Notes: generated by a model not told the origin, from the letters alone. Shown: positions 13,984-21,475, counted from the stretch's first letter. The stretch: 25,031 nucleotides of DNA from JACCZR01 sp963830065 (GCA_963830065.1 CAWHLA010000003.1:1-25031), one strand, 5' to 3'. Made by a program: numbers and translations.

Positions 13984-14019
13984 GGGTCTACCCGCGCGCG
14001 GCCGGACGGCGGAGACTCA

Positions 14020-14184
14020 TCAGCGGGTCTCCTTGTGAGGCGTGTGCTTCCCGCACCAGCGACAGTGCTTGCGGAACTCGATCCGATCGGGATCGTTTCG
14101 CTTGGACTTCTCGGTCTGGTAGTTGCGCCGCTTGCACTCCTCGCAGGCGAGGGTTACGGCGATTCTGACGTCTCCGCGGGCCAT
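14020..14184 (-). CDS. rpmG: Ribosomal protein bL33 (L33), zinc-binding form
   Basis: Small 50S protein of 54 residues: starts MARGDVRIAVTLACEECKRR and ends CRWCGKHTPHKETR. It keeps both Cys pairs (Cys14/Cys17 and Cys41/Cys44) of the zinc-ribbon type. rpmG next to secE is a classical neighbourhood. The ATG at 14182-14184 lies inside the 3' end of the upstream glycosyltransferase gene, overlapping it by 31 bp. A TAGCCT box 9 nt before the ATG and the absence of a Shine-Dalgarno sequence suggest an internal leaderless promoter. The family call is secure from the Cys spacing and sequence. Confidence 0.96.
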   Translation of the reverse strand: MARGDVRIAVTLACEECKRRNYQTEKSKRNDPDRIEFRKHCRWCGKHTPHKETR

Positions 14185-15095
14185 GGTCGGTCAAGGCTAG
14201 CGCGGGCCGAGCGGTCGGCTCGAAGGCGGTCGAGAGCGTCCAGGACGTCGCCGTCGACGGCCGGGTCGAACTTGCGCGCGAAGTGGGCTCCGGAGGTCGT
14301 AATCGCGCTCAGGTCGGCGCTCGTGAGCGTGCGCGGGTTGGGCACACCGGCGGGGAAGTCGATGAACCGGTGCGGCCCGCCGCCGACCGACAGCTCGGGA
14401 TCGTTCATCAGCGCGGTGGCGAAGAAGGACTCCGACGCGGCGAAGCTGCGCCGGTACCGCCGCATGAGCCCCGGGTGGCCCCCGGGAAAGCCGAGCACGC
14501 GCCGCATCGCGCGGCGGTTGAGGGTCGGCCAGTCGCCGGCGACGTGCAGCGGCATCTCCGGCCGGGTCGGGTCGCGCACGCCGAGCAGCTGCTTCCCCGA
14601 CGGCAGGCGCCGGCCGTAGGCCAGCGCCTTCGGCAAGCGGGGCGGGAGCCACGGAACCGCGAGGTGGCGATAGCCGTAGCGCATCACGAAGTCGTCGCGC
14701 GGCTCGTCCGAGAGCGTCAGCTCTCCCAGCCGCCAGAGGCCGGGCAGGTGGGCGTCATGCTCCCCGCGCGCGAGAAAGTCCTCCAGCTCGGTGTGGTGCA
14801 CGAGGGGGTAGTCCTGGCCGGAGAGCACGAGCGTCCAGTCGGGGTCGGCCCGCTCGGCCACGGTCCGCAGGCCCTCCAGGAGCACCTGCAGGTAGGACCA
14901 GCCGCCCCACTCGACGTCGATCCCGTCGTCGATCGCGTGGGCGCCATCCCTCTCCACGCGCTCGCGAGGAAGCTGCGTGCGGCGCTGGTCGTGGCGGACG
15001 TAGACCTCGGCGCCGGGTTGCTCGCGGAGGACCCGGACGAGCCGCAGAACCTGGTCGGGCTCGCGGTGCGAGGTGATCAGGTAAGCCGTCTTCAG
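14154..15095 (-). CDS. GT14-like (core-2/I-branching) glycosyltransferase, probable CTG start
   Basis: About 313 residues. Conserved-looking blocks are TAYLITSHREPDQVLRLVRV at the N-terminus, then WGGWSYLQVLLEGL and DWTLVLSGQDYPL (about residues 63-98), the hallmark of the core-2/I-branching N-acetylglucosaminyltransferase and xylosyltransferase-like family (GT14), and SESFFATALMNDP further on. It probably adds a sugar to a surface or secondary polysaccharide; donor and acceptor are unknown. The only ATG/GTG/TTG start (GTG 14957) would delete the N-terminal sheet, while the frame stays open back to CTG at 15093-15095, one base after the tRNA-Thr 3' end. I therefore extend it to this CTG. Its 3' end overlaps rpmG by 31 bp. 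Confidence 0.72.
   Translation of the reverse strand: MKTAYLITSHREPDQVLRLVRVLREQPGAEVYVRHDQRRTQLPRERVERDGAHAIDDGIDVEWGGWSYLQVLLEGLRTVAERADPDWTLVLSGQDYPLVHHTELEDFLARGEHDAHLPGLWRLGELTLSDEPRDDFVMRYGYRHLAVPWLPPRLPKALAYGRRLPSGKQLLGVRDPTRPEMPLHVAGDWPTLNRRAMRRVLGFPGGHPGLMRRYRRSFAASESFFATALMNDPELSVGGGPHRFIDFPAGVPNPRTLTSADLSAITTSGAHFARKFDPAVDGDVLDALDRLRADRSARASLDRPWPAETSESP
14194..14199 (-). promoter_or_regulatory. Candidate -10 box (TAGCCT) for leaderless rpmG
   Basis: TAGCCT on the minus strand lies 9 nt before the rpmG ATG, inside the glycosyltransferase coding end. It fits TAnnnT at leaderless distance and could start the rpmG-secE-nusG-rplKAJL transcript independently of the tRNA and glycosyltransferase genes. 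No -35 is obvious. Confidence 0.45.
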
Positions 15096-15096
15096 G

Positions 15097-15169
<73 letters not shown>

Positions 15170-15179
15170 GGGTCGGGCG

Positions 15180-15185
15180 AGCTTA
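15180..15185 (-). promoter_or_regulatory. Candidate -10 box (TAAGCT) for tRNA-Thr(GGT)
   Basis: TAAGCT on the minus strand overlaps the TAA stop of the preceding gene and lies 10 nt before the tRNA 5' end, which would leave only a few nucleotides for RNase P to remove. It matches the spacing at the two other tRNA genes in the window (9 and 11 nt). Confidence 0.45.
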
Positions 15186-15710
15186 GTAGTCCCAGCCCGC
15201 ATAGCGCGGGTCGGACTTCAGCTCGTCGAACAGCAGGACCATCCGGTCGATGTACCAGAGCTTTGCGGCCTGGACGATGGCCATGCCGGTGAGCGCGGCG
15301 ATGGCGTCGAGGTCGATCAGCCCGTAGACCAGGGGGACGAGGCCCACCACCTGCACGAGCTGGGCGACCGCGGGCACCGGTGAGTCGAACTGCTCCGGCA
15401 GCTCCGAACGCTCCCGCTCGGACCAGATCCGCTCGCCCAGCACTCCCTTGGAGGCCCAGTTGCGCGTCGAGGTGGGAGGCGAGAAGAACAGCGGGTTGAC
15501 GAACAGCCAGACCAGCGACAGCCCTAGGGGGATCAGGAACCACAGCCCGATCCAGTCGCGGCTCCAGACCGCCAGCATCAGCAGAGGGAGGACGGAGAAG
15601 CGCGTCCACACGCTCACCGGGTTGGCGTGGCGCATCCAGCTCTCGCCGCTCAGACCGAACAGACGCGCGACCCGGTTGGTCTTGTTCGGCTCGTCGGCTC
15701 TGGTCGCCAT
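15183..15710 (-). CDS. DUF6653-like membrane protein of unknown function
   Basis: 175 residues with about four hydrophobic segments: about 38-54 and 56-76, and two between about 112 and 148. The opening block RLFGLSGESWMRHANPVSVW resembles the DUF6653 family, which combines a conserved MRHANP-type motif with a short membrane domain; I recall this family from memory only. Function is unknown. The ATG at 15708-15710 is just 4 nt after the 3' end of tRNA-Tyr, with no room for a Shine-Dalgarno sequence outside the tRNA. The stop is 13 nt before tRNA-Thr(GGT), so the gene is sandwiched between two tRNAs. Confidence 0.75.
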   Translation of the reverse strand: MATRADEPNKTNRVARLFGLSGESWMRHANPVSVWTRFSVLPLLMLAVWSRDWIGLWFLIPLGLSLVWLFVNPLFFSPPTSTRNWASKGVLGERIWSERERSELPEQFDSPVPAVAQLVQVVGLVPLVYGLIDLDAIAALTGMAIVQAAKLWYIDRMVLLFDELKSDPRYAGWDY

Positions 15711-15714
15711 CGAG

Positions 15715-15796
<82 letters not shown>

Positions 15797-15807
15797 GGGG
15801 CCCGGCG

Positions 15808-15813
15808 ATTCTA
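15808..15813 (-). promoter_or_regulatory. -10 box (TAGAAT) for tRNA-Tyr
   Basis: TAGAAT on the minus strand matches TATAAT at five of six bases. It overlaps the TAG stop of the upstream membrane protein gene and lies 11 nt before the tRNA 5' end. It would also drive the DUF6653-like gene, which starts 4 nt after the tRNA. No convincing -35. Confidence 0.55.
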
Positions 15814-16251
15814 GAGCCGGGTGGGCGGCGTGCCGCGGACGATGCTGACCAGGCAGCCGACCCCCAGCAGGGCGATGCCGAGGAGCCCCAACGGCATGCC
15901 GAGCTCGGCGTCGTCGAAGACCTCCAGGTAGGCGAGCTCGATGCCGGCCACGAGGAACGCGAGGCCGGCGAGGAGCAGCGGCAGCAGCCACAGCAGCCGC
16001 CGCCAGAGCTTGGGCGACGGGAGGACCGCGCCGAGCACGATCAGCGCGAGCGCGAGGCCCGCCGCCCCGAACAGTGGGGCGTTGATGTTGGCGGCAGGCG
16101 ACAGCCAGGTGAGCGGCGTGGTCTGGCCCTCCTCCGCGGGCCTGTCCCACCACGGGACGAACAGCGCGAGCACGATCAGCGCCAGGCCCACACCGACGAT
16201 CGCCTCCTCCACTCTCGGCCGCCGCACGGCGGCCACTCCGGCTTCCGCCAA
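15811..16251 (-). CDS. Hypothetical four-helix membrane protein downstream of sigA
   Basis: 146 residues with four predicted membrane segments (about 17-35, 58-77, 83-103 and 117-139), an extracytoplasmic loop after WWDRPAEEGQTTPLTW and a short basic C-terminus. I do not recognise a family. The TTG at 16249-16251 lies 7 nt after the sigA stop codon and suggests cotranscription with sigA, but no ribosome-binding site is evident. In-frame GTG codons a few residues later (for example before EEAIVGVG) are possible starts. The stop is 14 nt before tRNA-Tyr and carries its -10 box. Confidence 0.65.
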   Translation of the reverse strand: MAEAGVAAVRRPRVEEAIVGVGLALIVLALFVPWWDRPAEEGQTTPLTWLSPAANINAPLFGAAGLALALIVLGAVLPSPKLWRRLLWLLPLLLAGLAFLVAGIELAYLEVFDDAELGMPLGLLGIALLGVGCLVSIVRGTPPTRL

Positions 16252-16258
16252 CGGCCGT

Positions 16259-17407
<1,149 letters not shown>

Positions 17408-17419
17408 GCGGAGGAGCCG

Positions 17420-17425
17420 AGTCTA
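17420..17425 (-). promoter_or_regulatory. -10 box (TAGACT) of sigA
   Basis: TAGACT on the minus strand lies 12 nt before the GTG at 17407, within the sequence CCGGGTGTAGACTCGGC. Almost the same sequence (CCGGGGTTAGACTCGGC) stands before tRNA-Thr(CGT) at 20061-20077, supporting the element as functional. No -35 is clear. Confidence 0.55.
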
Positions 17426-17461
17426 CACCCGGTCTGTGCGGAGCGGCACCGGCCGGGGCAC

Positions 17462-17467
17462 TATCTT
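17462..17467 (+). promoter_or_regulatory. -10 box (TATCTT) of the MptA gene
   Basis: TATCTT ends 7 nt before the GTG start at 17475, the distance expected for a leaderless transcript. It lies in the 67-bp divergent gap shared with sigA; the two -10 boxes are 36 bp apart and face away from each other. Confidence 0.55.
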
Positions 17468-17474
17468 TCGTGAA

Positions 17475-18467
17475 GTGAACGCACCGCGCTCGCTGCTCGA
17501 CCCCGACGTCCAGGCGCGGCGCCCCTCCACCGCGGTCAGCCTCTCGCGCGTCGGAGTCACCGGCGTCGAGAAGGTCATCTCGATCCGCTCTGACGGCGTC
17601 GAGCAGCTCTTCTACGCCGAGCTGGAGTGCTTCGTGGACCTGGCCGCCGACCGCAAGGGCGCGCACATGTCGCGCTTCGAGGAGGTCGTCAACGAGGCCA
17701 TCGACGAGGTCGTGCTCGGCGAGTCCCTGAAGGCCGAGACGCTCGCCAGCCACATCGCCGAGCGCGTGCGCGATCGCCAGGGCGGCCTGCGCTCCGAGGT
17801 CACCATCGCCGCGCGCTATCCGGAGAACAAGCCCACGCCGGTGACCGGCACGCCCACCCAGGAGATCTACACGCTGTTCGGCGCCGCGGTGGCCTCCCAG
17901 CGCGGCACCCGCCGGGTAGTCGGGGTCCAGGCCACGGGCATGACCGCCTGCCCCTGCGCCCAGGAGCTGGTTGCCGCCGGCGCCCGCGAGGCGCTGGCGG
18001 AGGACGGCTTCAGCGACACCGAGGTCGACCGCATCCTCGAGCGCGTCCCGGTGGCCACCCACAACCAGCGCGGCATCGGCACGCTCCACGTGGGCTGCCC
18101 CACCGGCTGCGAAGAGTCCGTGGAGGCCGCCGACCTGCTGGAGATCGTCGAGAGCTCGATGAGCTCGGAGATCTACGAGCTGATGAAGCGCCCCGACGAG
18201 CAGGAGATCGTGGAAAAGGCCCACAGGCGCCCGCGCTTCGTCGAGGACTGCGTCCGCGAGATGGTCCGCATGGGGGTCGAGCGTTATGGCCACCTGGGCG
18301 ACGCGGCGTTCCTCTCAGCCCGCCAGGAGAATCTCGAGACGATCCACAAGCACAACGTGGTGGCCGAGCGCCACGGGCTCATCGGCGAGCTCACCAGCGA
18401 GGTCAACGAGGAGGGCGAGCACGCCCGCCACACCACGTTGCGCGCCTGGCTAGAAGCCGAGCACTAG
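17475..18467 (+). CDS. mptA: GTP cyclohydrolase of the MptA (archaeal FolE2/COG1469) type
   Basis: 330 residues from GTG 17475, where a TATCTT box lies 7 nt upstream. COG1469 enzymes open the GTP ring to start pterin (folate, methanopterin) or queuosine-type synthesis. The motifs match archaeal MptA better than bacterial FolE2: KGAHMSRFEEV (61-71), GMTACPCAQE (155-164, Cys159 and Cys161), THNQRG (195-200), SSMSSEIYELMKRPDEQEIV (227-246), HRRPRFVEDCVREM (250-263) and SARQENLETIHKHN (281-294). His64, Cys159 or Cys161, His196 and Glu243 are candidate metal ligands or catalytic residues. Whether the product is dihydroneopterin triphosphate or the cyclic phosphate made in methanogens cannot be read from sequence. 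A hairpin follows. Confidence 0.9.
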   Translation: MNAPRSLLDPDVQARRPSTAVSLSRVGVTGVEKVISIRSDGVEQLFYAELECFVDLAADRKGAHMSRFEEVVNEAIDEVVLGESLKAETLASHIAERVRDRQGGLRSEVTIAARYPENKPTPVTGTPTQEIYTLFGAAVASQRGTRRVVGVQATGMTACPCAQELVAAGAREALAEDGFSDTEVDRILERVPVATHNQRGIGTLHVGCPTGCEESVEAADLLEIVESSMSSEIYELMKRPDEQEIVEKAHRRPRFVEDCVREMVRMGVERYGHLGDAAFLSARQENLETIHKHNVVAERHGLIGELTSEVNEEGEHARHTTLRAWLEAEH

Positions 18468-18492
18468 GCCAAACGTCCAGTAGTGGTTTGGC
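18468..18492 (+). terminator. Hairpin after the MptA gene
   Basis: Arms GCCAAAC and GTTTGGC (7 bp) enclose an 11-nt loop, starting at the first base after the MptA stop codon. No T-tract follows, so termination would be of the U-less type. It separates the MptA gene from the small downstream ORF. Confidence 0.45.
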
Positions 18493-18532
18493 GCGCTCCG
18501 AGCGGTGGGCACCCTGCCCGATAGAGAGCGAC

Positions 18533-18661
18533 GTGATGCTCCCCCTGGCCATGAACGAGTCCCGCCAACAGATCCCCCTCTCTCAGGACGCCGCTCTGGT
18601 GCTGGAGCGGCTCTCGACCGTCGAGGCCGCCGCCGAGCCCGTCGTCGAGAACGGCTCCTGA
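18533..18661 (+). CDS. Small orphan ORF of unknown function
   Basis: Encodes 42 residues from GTG 18533, or 41 from the adjoining ATG 18536: acidic, no membrane segment, with an amphipathic-looking helix around DAALVLERLSTVEAAAEP. AGAGAG lies a few bases before the start as a weak ribosome-binding site. It sits between the MptA hairpin and the convergent pgsA stop at 18675, so it fills an otherwise empty gap. No family recognised. Its reality rests only on gap position and plausible composition. Confidence 0.35.
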   Translation: MMLPLAMNESRQQIPLSQDAALVLERLSTVEAAAEPVVENGS

Positions 18662-18674
18662 CCGGCGCCCTCGG

Positions 18675-19208
18675 CTAGCCCGGCTGCTCCATCCGCCGGC
18701 GAAAGCTCATGAAGTACTCGGCGCCGGAGGCCAGGGTCACCGCCACGGTGGCGTAGACCAGCACCTGCACCCAGGCCGCATCGGAATCCGGCGCCAGGAT
18801 GAGCACGAAGATCATCGCCACCTGGATGACGGTCTTCACCTTGCCCCACTGACTCGCGTCGATCACCACGCCCTGCTGCCCGGCGGCGGCGCGCAGCCCG
18901 CTGACCGCGAACTCGCGCGCGATGATCACCAGCGCGATCCAGGCGGCGAGCCGCTCCAGGCTCACCAGCGCGATCAGCGCCGCGGCCACCAGCAGCTTGT
19001 CGGCGATCGGGTCCATCACCTTGCCGAAGGTGGTGACCGTCTCCCGCCGGCGGGCCAGCCAGCCGTCGAGGAAGTCGGTGGCCGAGGCGAGCGCGAACAC
19101 CGTCGCCGCCAGCGCGTCGCCGCCCTCGACCGTCAGCGCCACCACCAGGACGGGAATCAGCAGGACGCGCACGAGTGTGAGCGCATTGGGGAGGTTGACG
19201 CTCGACAC
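18675..19208 (-). CDS. pgsA: CDP-diacylglycerol-glycerol-3-phosphate 3-phosphatidyltransferase (PgsA family)
   Basis: Membrane enzyme of 177 residues that makes phosphatidylglycerophosphate from CDP-diacylglycerol, the step towards phosphatidylglycerol and cardiolipin. The CDP-alcohol phosphatidyltransferase signature is perfect: Asp45, Asp48-Gly49, Ala52-Arg53, Gly62, Asp66 and Asp70 (DFLDGWLARRRETVTTFGKV then MDPIAD). The N-terminus NLPNALTLVRVLLIPVLV and about four to five membrane helices fit the PgsA branch. Relatives using inositol phosphate as acceptor are less likely because of the NLPNALTLVR start. GTG at 19206-19208 lies 12 nt after the DUF3817 stop, so both form one operon; no clear ribosome-binding site. 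Confidence 0.92.
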   Translation of the reverse strand: MSSVNLPNALTLVRVLLIPVLVVALTVEGGDALAATVFALASATDFLDGWLARRRETVTTFGKVMDPIADKLLVAAALIALVSLERLAAWIALVIIAREFAVSGLRAAAGQQGVVIDASQWGKVKTVIQVAMIFVLILAPDSDAAWVQVLVYATVAVTLASGAEYFMSFRRRMEQPG

Positions 19209-19220
19209 GGGAGGGCGCGC

Positions 19221-19502
19221 TCAGGCTACGCGGCGCCGGCTGCGGCTCTGGTACTCGATCGCCGCCGTGCTCCCCAGCGGGCCCAGCGGGGAGACGGTCG
19301 CCGCGAACGTCCACCAGGGGAACACCCGCCGGCGGCAGCCCTCGGCCACCGCCACGCACAGCAGGATCCAACCGACGCCGTGGGTCCACCCCAGCGCCTT
19401 CTCCGCGGACTCCGAGGCCCCGGAGACCGCGGTGATGATGAGCGCCGCGAACACGCAGAGCTCGAGCGCCGAATAGAGGCGCACGGCGGTGAAGTAGGAC
19501 AT
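19221..19502 (-). CDS. DUF3817-type small membrane protein
   Basis: 93 residues with about three membrane segments. The pattern is typical of DUF3817: an N-terminal helix (FTAVRLYSALELCVFAALII), the central block LGWTHGVGWILLCVAVAEGC, then PWWTFAATVSPLGPLGSTAA and a basic end (EYQSRSRRR). Function unknown. The ATG at 19500-19502 has TATCGT 8 nt upstream and is the first gene of an operon with pgsA. Membership is judged from memory of the family's WxHG and FGP-like motifs. Confidence 0.75.
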   Translation of the reverse strand: MSYFTAVRLYSALELCVFAALIITAVSGASESAEKALGWTHGVGWILLCVAVAEGCRRRVFPWWTFAATVSPLGPLGSTAAIEYQSRSRRRVA

Positions 19503-19510
19503 CGCCTCAG

Positions 19511-19520
19511 ACGATAGGGT
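19511..19520. promoter_or_regulatory. Overlapping divergent -10 boxes for DUF3817-pgsA and the SRPBCC gene
   Basis: The ten bases ACGATAGGGT contain TAGGGT on the plus strand (19515-19520), 9 nt before the SRPBCC ATG at 19530, and TATCGT on the minus strand (19511-19516), 8 nt before the DUF3817 ATG at 19502. The whole divergent gap is only 27 bp. Two polymerases cannot use both at once, so the two genes should compete for initiation. Confidence 0.6.
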
Positions 19521-19529
19521 CGCGCCCGC

Positions 19530-19982
19530 ATGGGGCTGATCAAGGGAGACCGCACCGTGGAGATCGACGCGCCGATCGAGGACGTGTTCGAGATCGCCGC
19601 CGACATCGAGGGCGCGCCGAAGTGGCAGGGCTCGCTCAAGAAGGTCGAGGTCCTGTCGCGCGACGCCGACGGGCGCCCCGAGGTCGTGCAGAGCGAGAAC
19701 GACGCCAAGGTCAAGACCGTGAAGTCCAGGCTGCGGTTCTCCTACGACAAGCCCCACCGCATCGATTGGGTGCAGGAGAAGGGCGACACCAAGTCCGTGA
19801 ACGGCTGGTGGGACCTGGAGGACCTGGGCTCCGACGGGACCCGGGCGACCTACGCGCTGGAGGTCGACCCCGGCCGCATGCTCGGAATGCTGATGAAGGG
19901 GCCCGTCGAGGGCCAGGTGCGCGACTTCCTGCTGGGCAACGCCGCGGCGGGCTTGAAGGAAGAGGCCGAGGCGGCGAACTAG
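19530..19982 (+). CDS. SRPBCC (START/polyketide cyclase-like) domain protein
   Basis: 150 residues forming one SRPBCC fold: an N-terminal strand with DRTVEIDAPIEDVFEIAADI, GAPKWQGSLKKVEVLSRD, repeated beta strands with VQSENDAKVKTVKSRLRFSY, and a C-terminal amphipathic helix. The domain has a hydrophobic pocket and binds lipids or polyketide-like ligands; the substrate is unknown. ATG 19530 has a leaderless-type -10 box 9 nt upstream and no Shine-Dalgarno sequence. The stop codon directly touches the 3' end of tRNA-Thr(CGT), which runs the opposite way. Divergent to DUF3817-pgsA. Confidence 0.85.
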   Translation: MGLIKGDRTVEIDAPIEDVFEIAADIEGAPKWQGSLKKVEVLSRDADGRPEVVQSENDAKVKTVKSRLRFSYDKPHRIDWVQEKGDTKSVNGWWDLEDLGSDGTRATYALEVDPGRMLGMLMKGPVEGQVRDFLLGNAAAGLKEEAEAAN

Positions 19983-20055
19983 AGCCGACGGCCGGACTCG
20001 AACCGGCGGCCACCTCTTTACGAGAGAGGTGCTCTACCAACTGAGCTACGTCGGC
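19983..20055 (-). tRNA. tRNA-Thr (anticodon CGT)
   Basis: Complete 73-nt cloverleaf: acceptor GCCGACG/CGTCGGC, D arm GCTC...GAGC, anticodon stem CCTCT/AGAGG with loop CTCGTAA (anticodon CGT), T arm GCCGG-TTCGAGT-CCGGC, discriminator T, no encoded CCA. Its 3' end abuts the SRPBCC stop codon with no gap. The T arm is identical to that of tRNA-Thr(GGT) at 15097-15169. Confidence 0.97.
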
Positions 20056-20064
20056 GGGAGGCCG

Positions 20065-20070
20065 AGTCTA
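20065..20070 (-). promoter_or_regulatory. -10 box (TAGACT) for tRNA-Thr(CGT)
   Basis: TAGACT on the minus strand lies 9 nt before the tRNA 5' end, in the sequence CCGGGGTTAGACTCGGC. It closely matches the sigA promoter region. A start about 7 nt downstream leaves a leader of only a few nucleotides. Confidence 0.55.
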
Positions 20071-20110
20071 ACCCCGGGGCGAGTTCTGCTCGTCGGGCGC
20101 TTTCCCCAGC

Positions 20111-20398
20111 GTGCGCCCGCGTATCGCCCGTGGATTCGTCAGCCGCCTGAGGGGTTTGATCGGCCGCGACGTGCCGCCGGGCGAGGGGCTGCTCATCCCG
20201 CGCTGCCGGTCGGTTCACACCTTTGGCATGCGCTTCCCGCTCGACCTCGTGTGGCTGCGGGACGGGCGGGTGGTGAGGGTGGATCGTGGCGTGCCGCCGT
20301 GCCGCGTCCGGTCCTGCCGGGAGGCCGACTCGGTGCTCGAGCTGCCGGCTAGGCCGGCTCGCCCACCAGCGAGGCCAGGCGGAAGCCCAGGGCGGTGA
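20111..20398 (+). CDS. DUF192-family protein
   Basis: 95 residues from GTG 20111. The family core is clear: RLRGLIGRDVPPGEGLLIPR (12-31), CRSVHTFGMRFPLDLVWLRD (32-51) and ADSVLELPA (72-80). DUF192 proteins are small, often exported, and of unknown function. The usual C-terminal continuation after LELPA (an alpha turn and GDxL end) is missing; instead the frame runs on as RPARPPARPGGSPGR into the antisense of holB, overlapping it by 50 bp. The gene may be slightly truncated or shifted at its end. Alternative: a one-base indel near 20350. No signal peptide is seen. Confidence 0.75.
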   Translation: MRPRIARGFVSRLRGLIGRDVPPGEGLLIPRCRSVHTFGMRFPLDLVWLRDGRVVRVDRGVPPCRVRSCREADSVLELPARPARPPARPGGSPGR

Positions 20399-21461
20399 GC
20401 GCCAGGTCCTCGGTGGCGTTGAGCTGGAGCGACATCCGGGTCTCCTCGCAGCGCTCGACGCACTGGCGCAGCCGGCGCGGGTCGCGCCCCCGGGCGCGCT
20501 CGGCCAGGGCGGGCAGGCGGTCGGCGCCCAGGACGGCGTCGGGGGCGTCCTCGGCCACCGCCACCAGGTCGCGGAAGCCCATCGCGGCCAGCTCCAGCCC
20601 CAGCTCGAGCACCTCGGTGCGCGCCCGGCGGGCGTCGCGCTTGGCGGCCTCCTCCAGCTCGCGCTCCAGTGCCTTTCGCTCGCGGCCCTTGGGCTCCAGC
20701 TCCAGCCGCTTTTCCCGCTCCGCCGTCGAGGCTTGCTCGGCCTCCTCGCGCCGGCGCTCGGCGCGCTCCAGCAGCCCGCGCCAGGGCTCGTCGAGGCCGC
20801 CGCCGGACAGCGCGCCCGTGACCATCGCCTCGGCGTCGTCGCGCAGGCCCTCCCCCTCCTCGGAGGCCAGCATCCGCGCCCGCTCGGCGTTGCCGGCGGC
20901 CAGTCGGGCGCAGGCCAGCGCCTTCTCGGGCTCCACGCCCTCGGCCTCCAGGGTCTCGGCCACCCGCGACGGCGCCAACGGGTCGAAGCGGACGGGCTGG
21001 CAGCGCGAGGCCACCGTGTCGATCACCAGGCTGAGCCGGTCGGTGAGCAGGATCAGGTGGACGAACGGCGCCGGCTCCTCGAGCGTCTTCAGCAGCCGGT
21101 TGGCCACCGTGTCGTTCATCTCGTCCACCCGCTCGAGCACGAACACCCGGCGGCTGGACTCGAACGGCGTCCGCGAGGCGGCAGCCACCACCGGGCCCTC
21201 CACGTCCGCGGCGCGCATCTGAGCGGCGCCGGTGGGCTTGACCCAGGTCAGGTCGGGGTGGCTGCCGTTGCCGACCCGGTGGCGGACCCCGTCGGGGTCG
21301 GCGTCGCCCTCGGCCAGCAGCTCGGCGGCGAACGCCCGCGCCACGGTGCGCTTTCCCACTCCCGCGGGCCCGTGGAACAGATACGCGTGCGAGGGGGCGG
21401 AGGCCAGCGCGGCGGCCAGCGCCACCCGTGCTTGGGGCTGGTCCTCGGTGCCGGCGAGCAT
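20349..21461 (-). CDS. holB: DNA polymerase III delta prime subunit (HolB-type clamp loader)
   Basis: 370 residues. AAA+ ATPase subunit of the clamp loader; Walker A GPAGVGKRT (31-39), the helix-loop region (RVFVLERVDEMNDTVANRLL KTLEEP), and the SRC motif (VASRCQPVRF) fit delta prime or DnaX-like proteins. The four-Cys zinc module usual before the THPDV-like motif is absent: this region reads GVRHRVGNGSHPDLTWVKP. A charged coiled-coil (about 233-290) with Arg/Glu runs follows the AAA+ core. ATG 21459-21461 has TACCTT 8 nt upstream. Divergent to galE (50-bp gap) and convergent with the DUF192 gene. Assignment to HolB instead of DnaX rests on size and missing gamma/tau-type zinc finger. Confidence 0.88.
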   Translation of the reverse strand: MLAGTEDQPQARVALAAALASAPSHAYLFHGPAGVGKRTVARAFAAELLAEGDADPDGVRHRVGNGSHPDLTWVKPTGAAQMRAADVEGPVVAAASRTPFESSRRVFVLERVDEMNDTVANRLLKTLEEPAPFVHLILLTDRLSLVIDTVASRCQPVRFDPLAPSRVAETLEAEGVEPEKALACARLAAGNAERARMLASEEGEGLRDDAEAMVTGALSGGGLDEPWRGLLERAERRREEAEQASTAEREKRLELEPKGRERKALERELEEAAKRDARRARTEVLELGLELAAMGFRDLVAVAEDAPDAVLGADRLPALAERARGRDPRRLRQCVERCEETRMSLQLNATEDLALTALGFRLASLVGEPA

Positions 21462-21469
21462 CGCGGCCG

Positions 21470-21475
21470 AAGGTA
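21470..21475 (-). promoter_or_regulatory. -10 box (TACCTT) of holB
   Basis: TACCTT on the minus strand, 8 nt before the holB ATG, matches TAnnnT at leaderless distance. It shares the 50-bp divergent gap with the galE-like gene. Confidence 0.5.

Noticed and set aside
13988..14194. 68-codon frame overlapping rpmG on the same strand
   Set aside because: Another frame in the same DNA gives a perfect L33 protein with four zinc Cys, so this one is a shadow.
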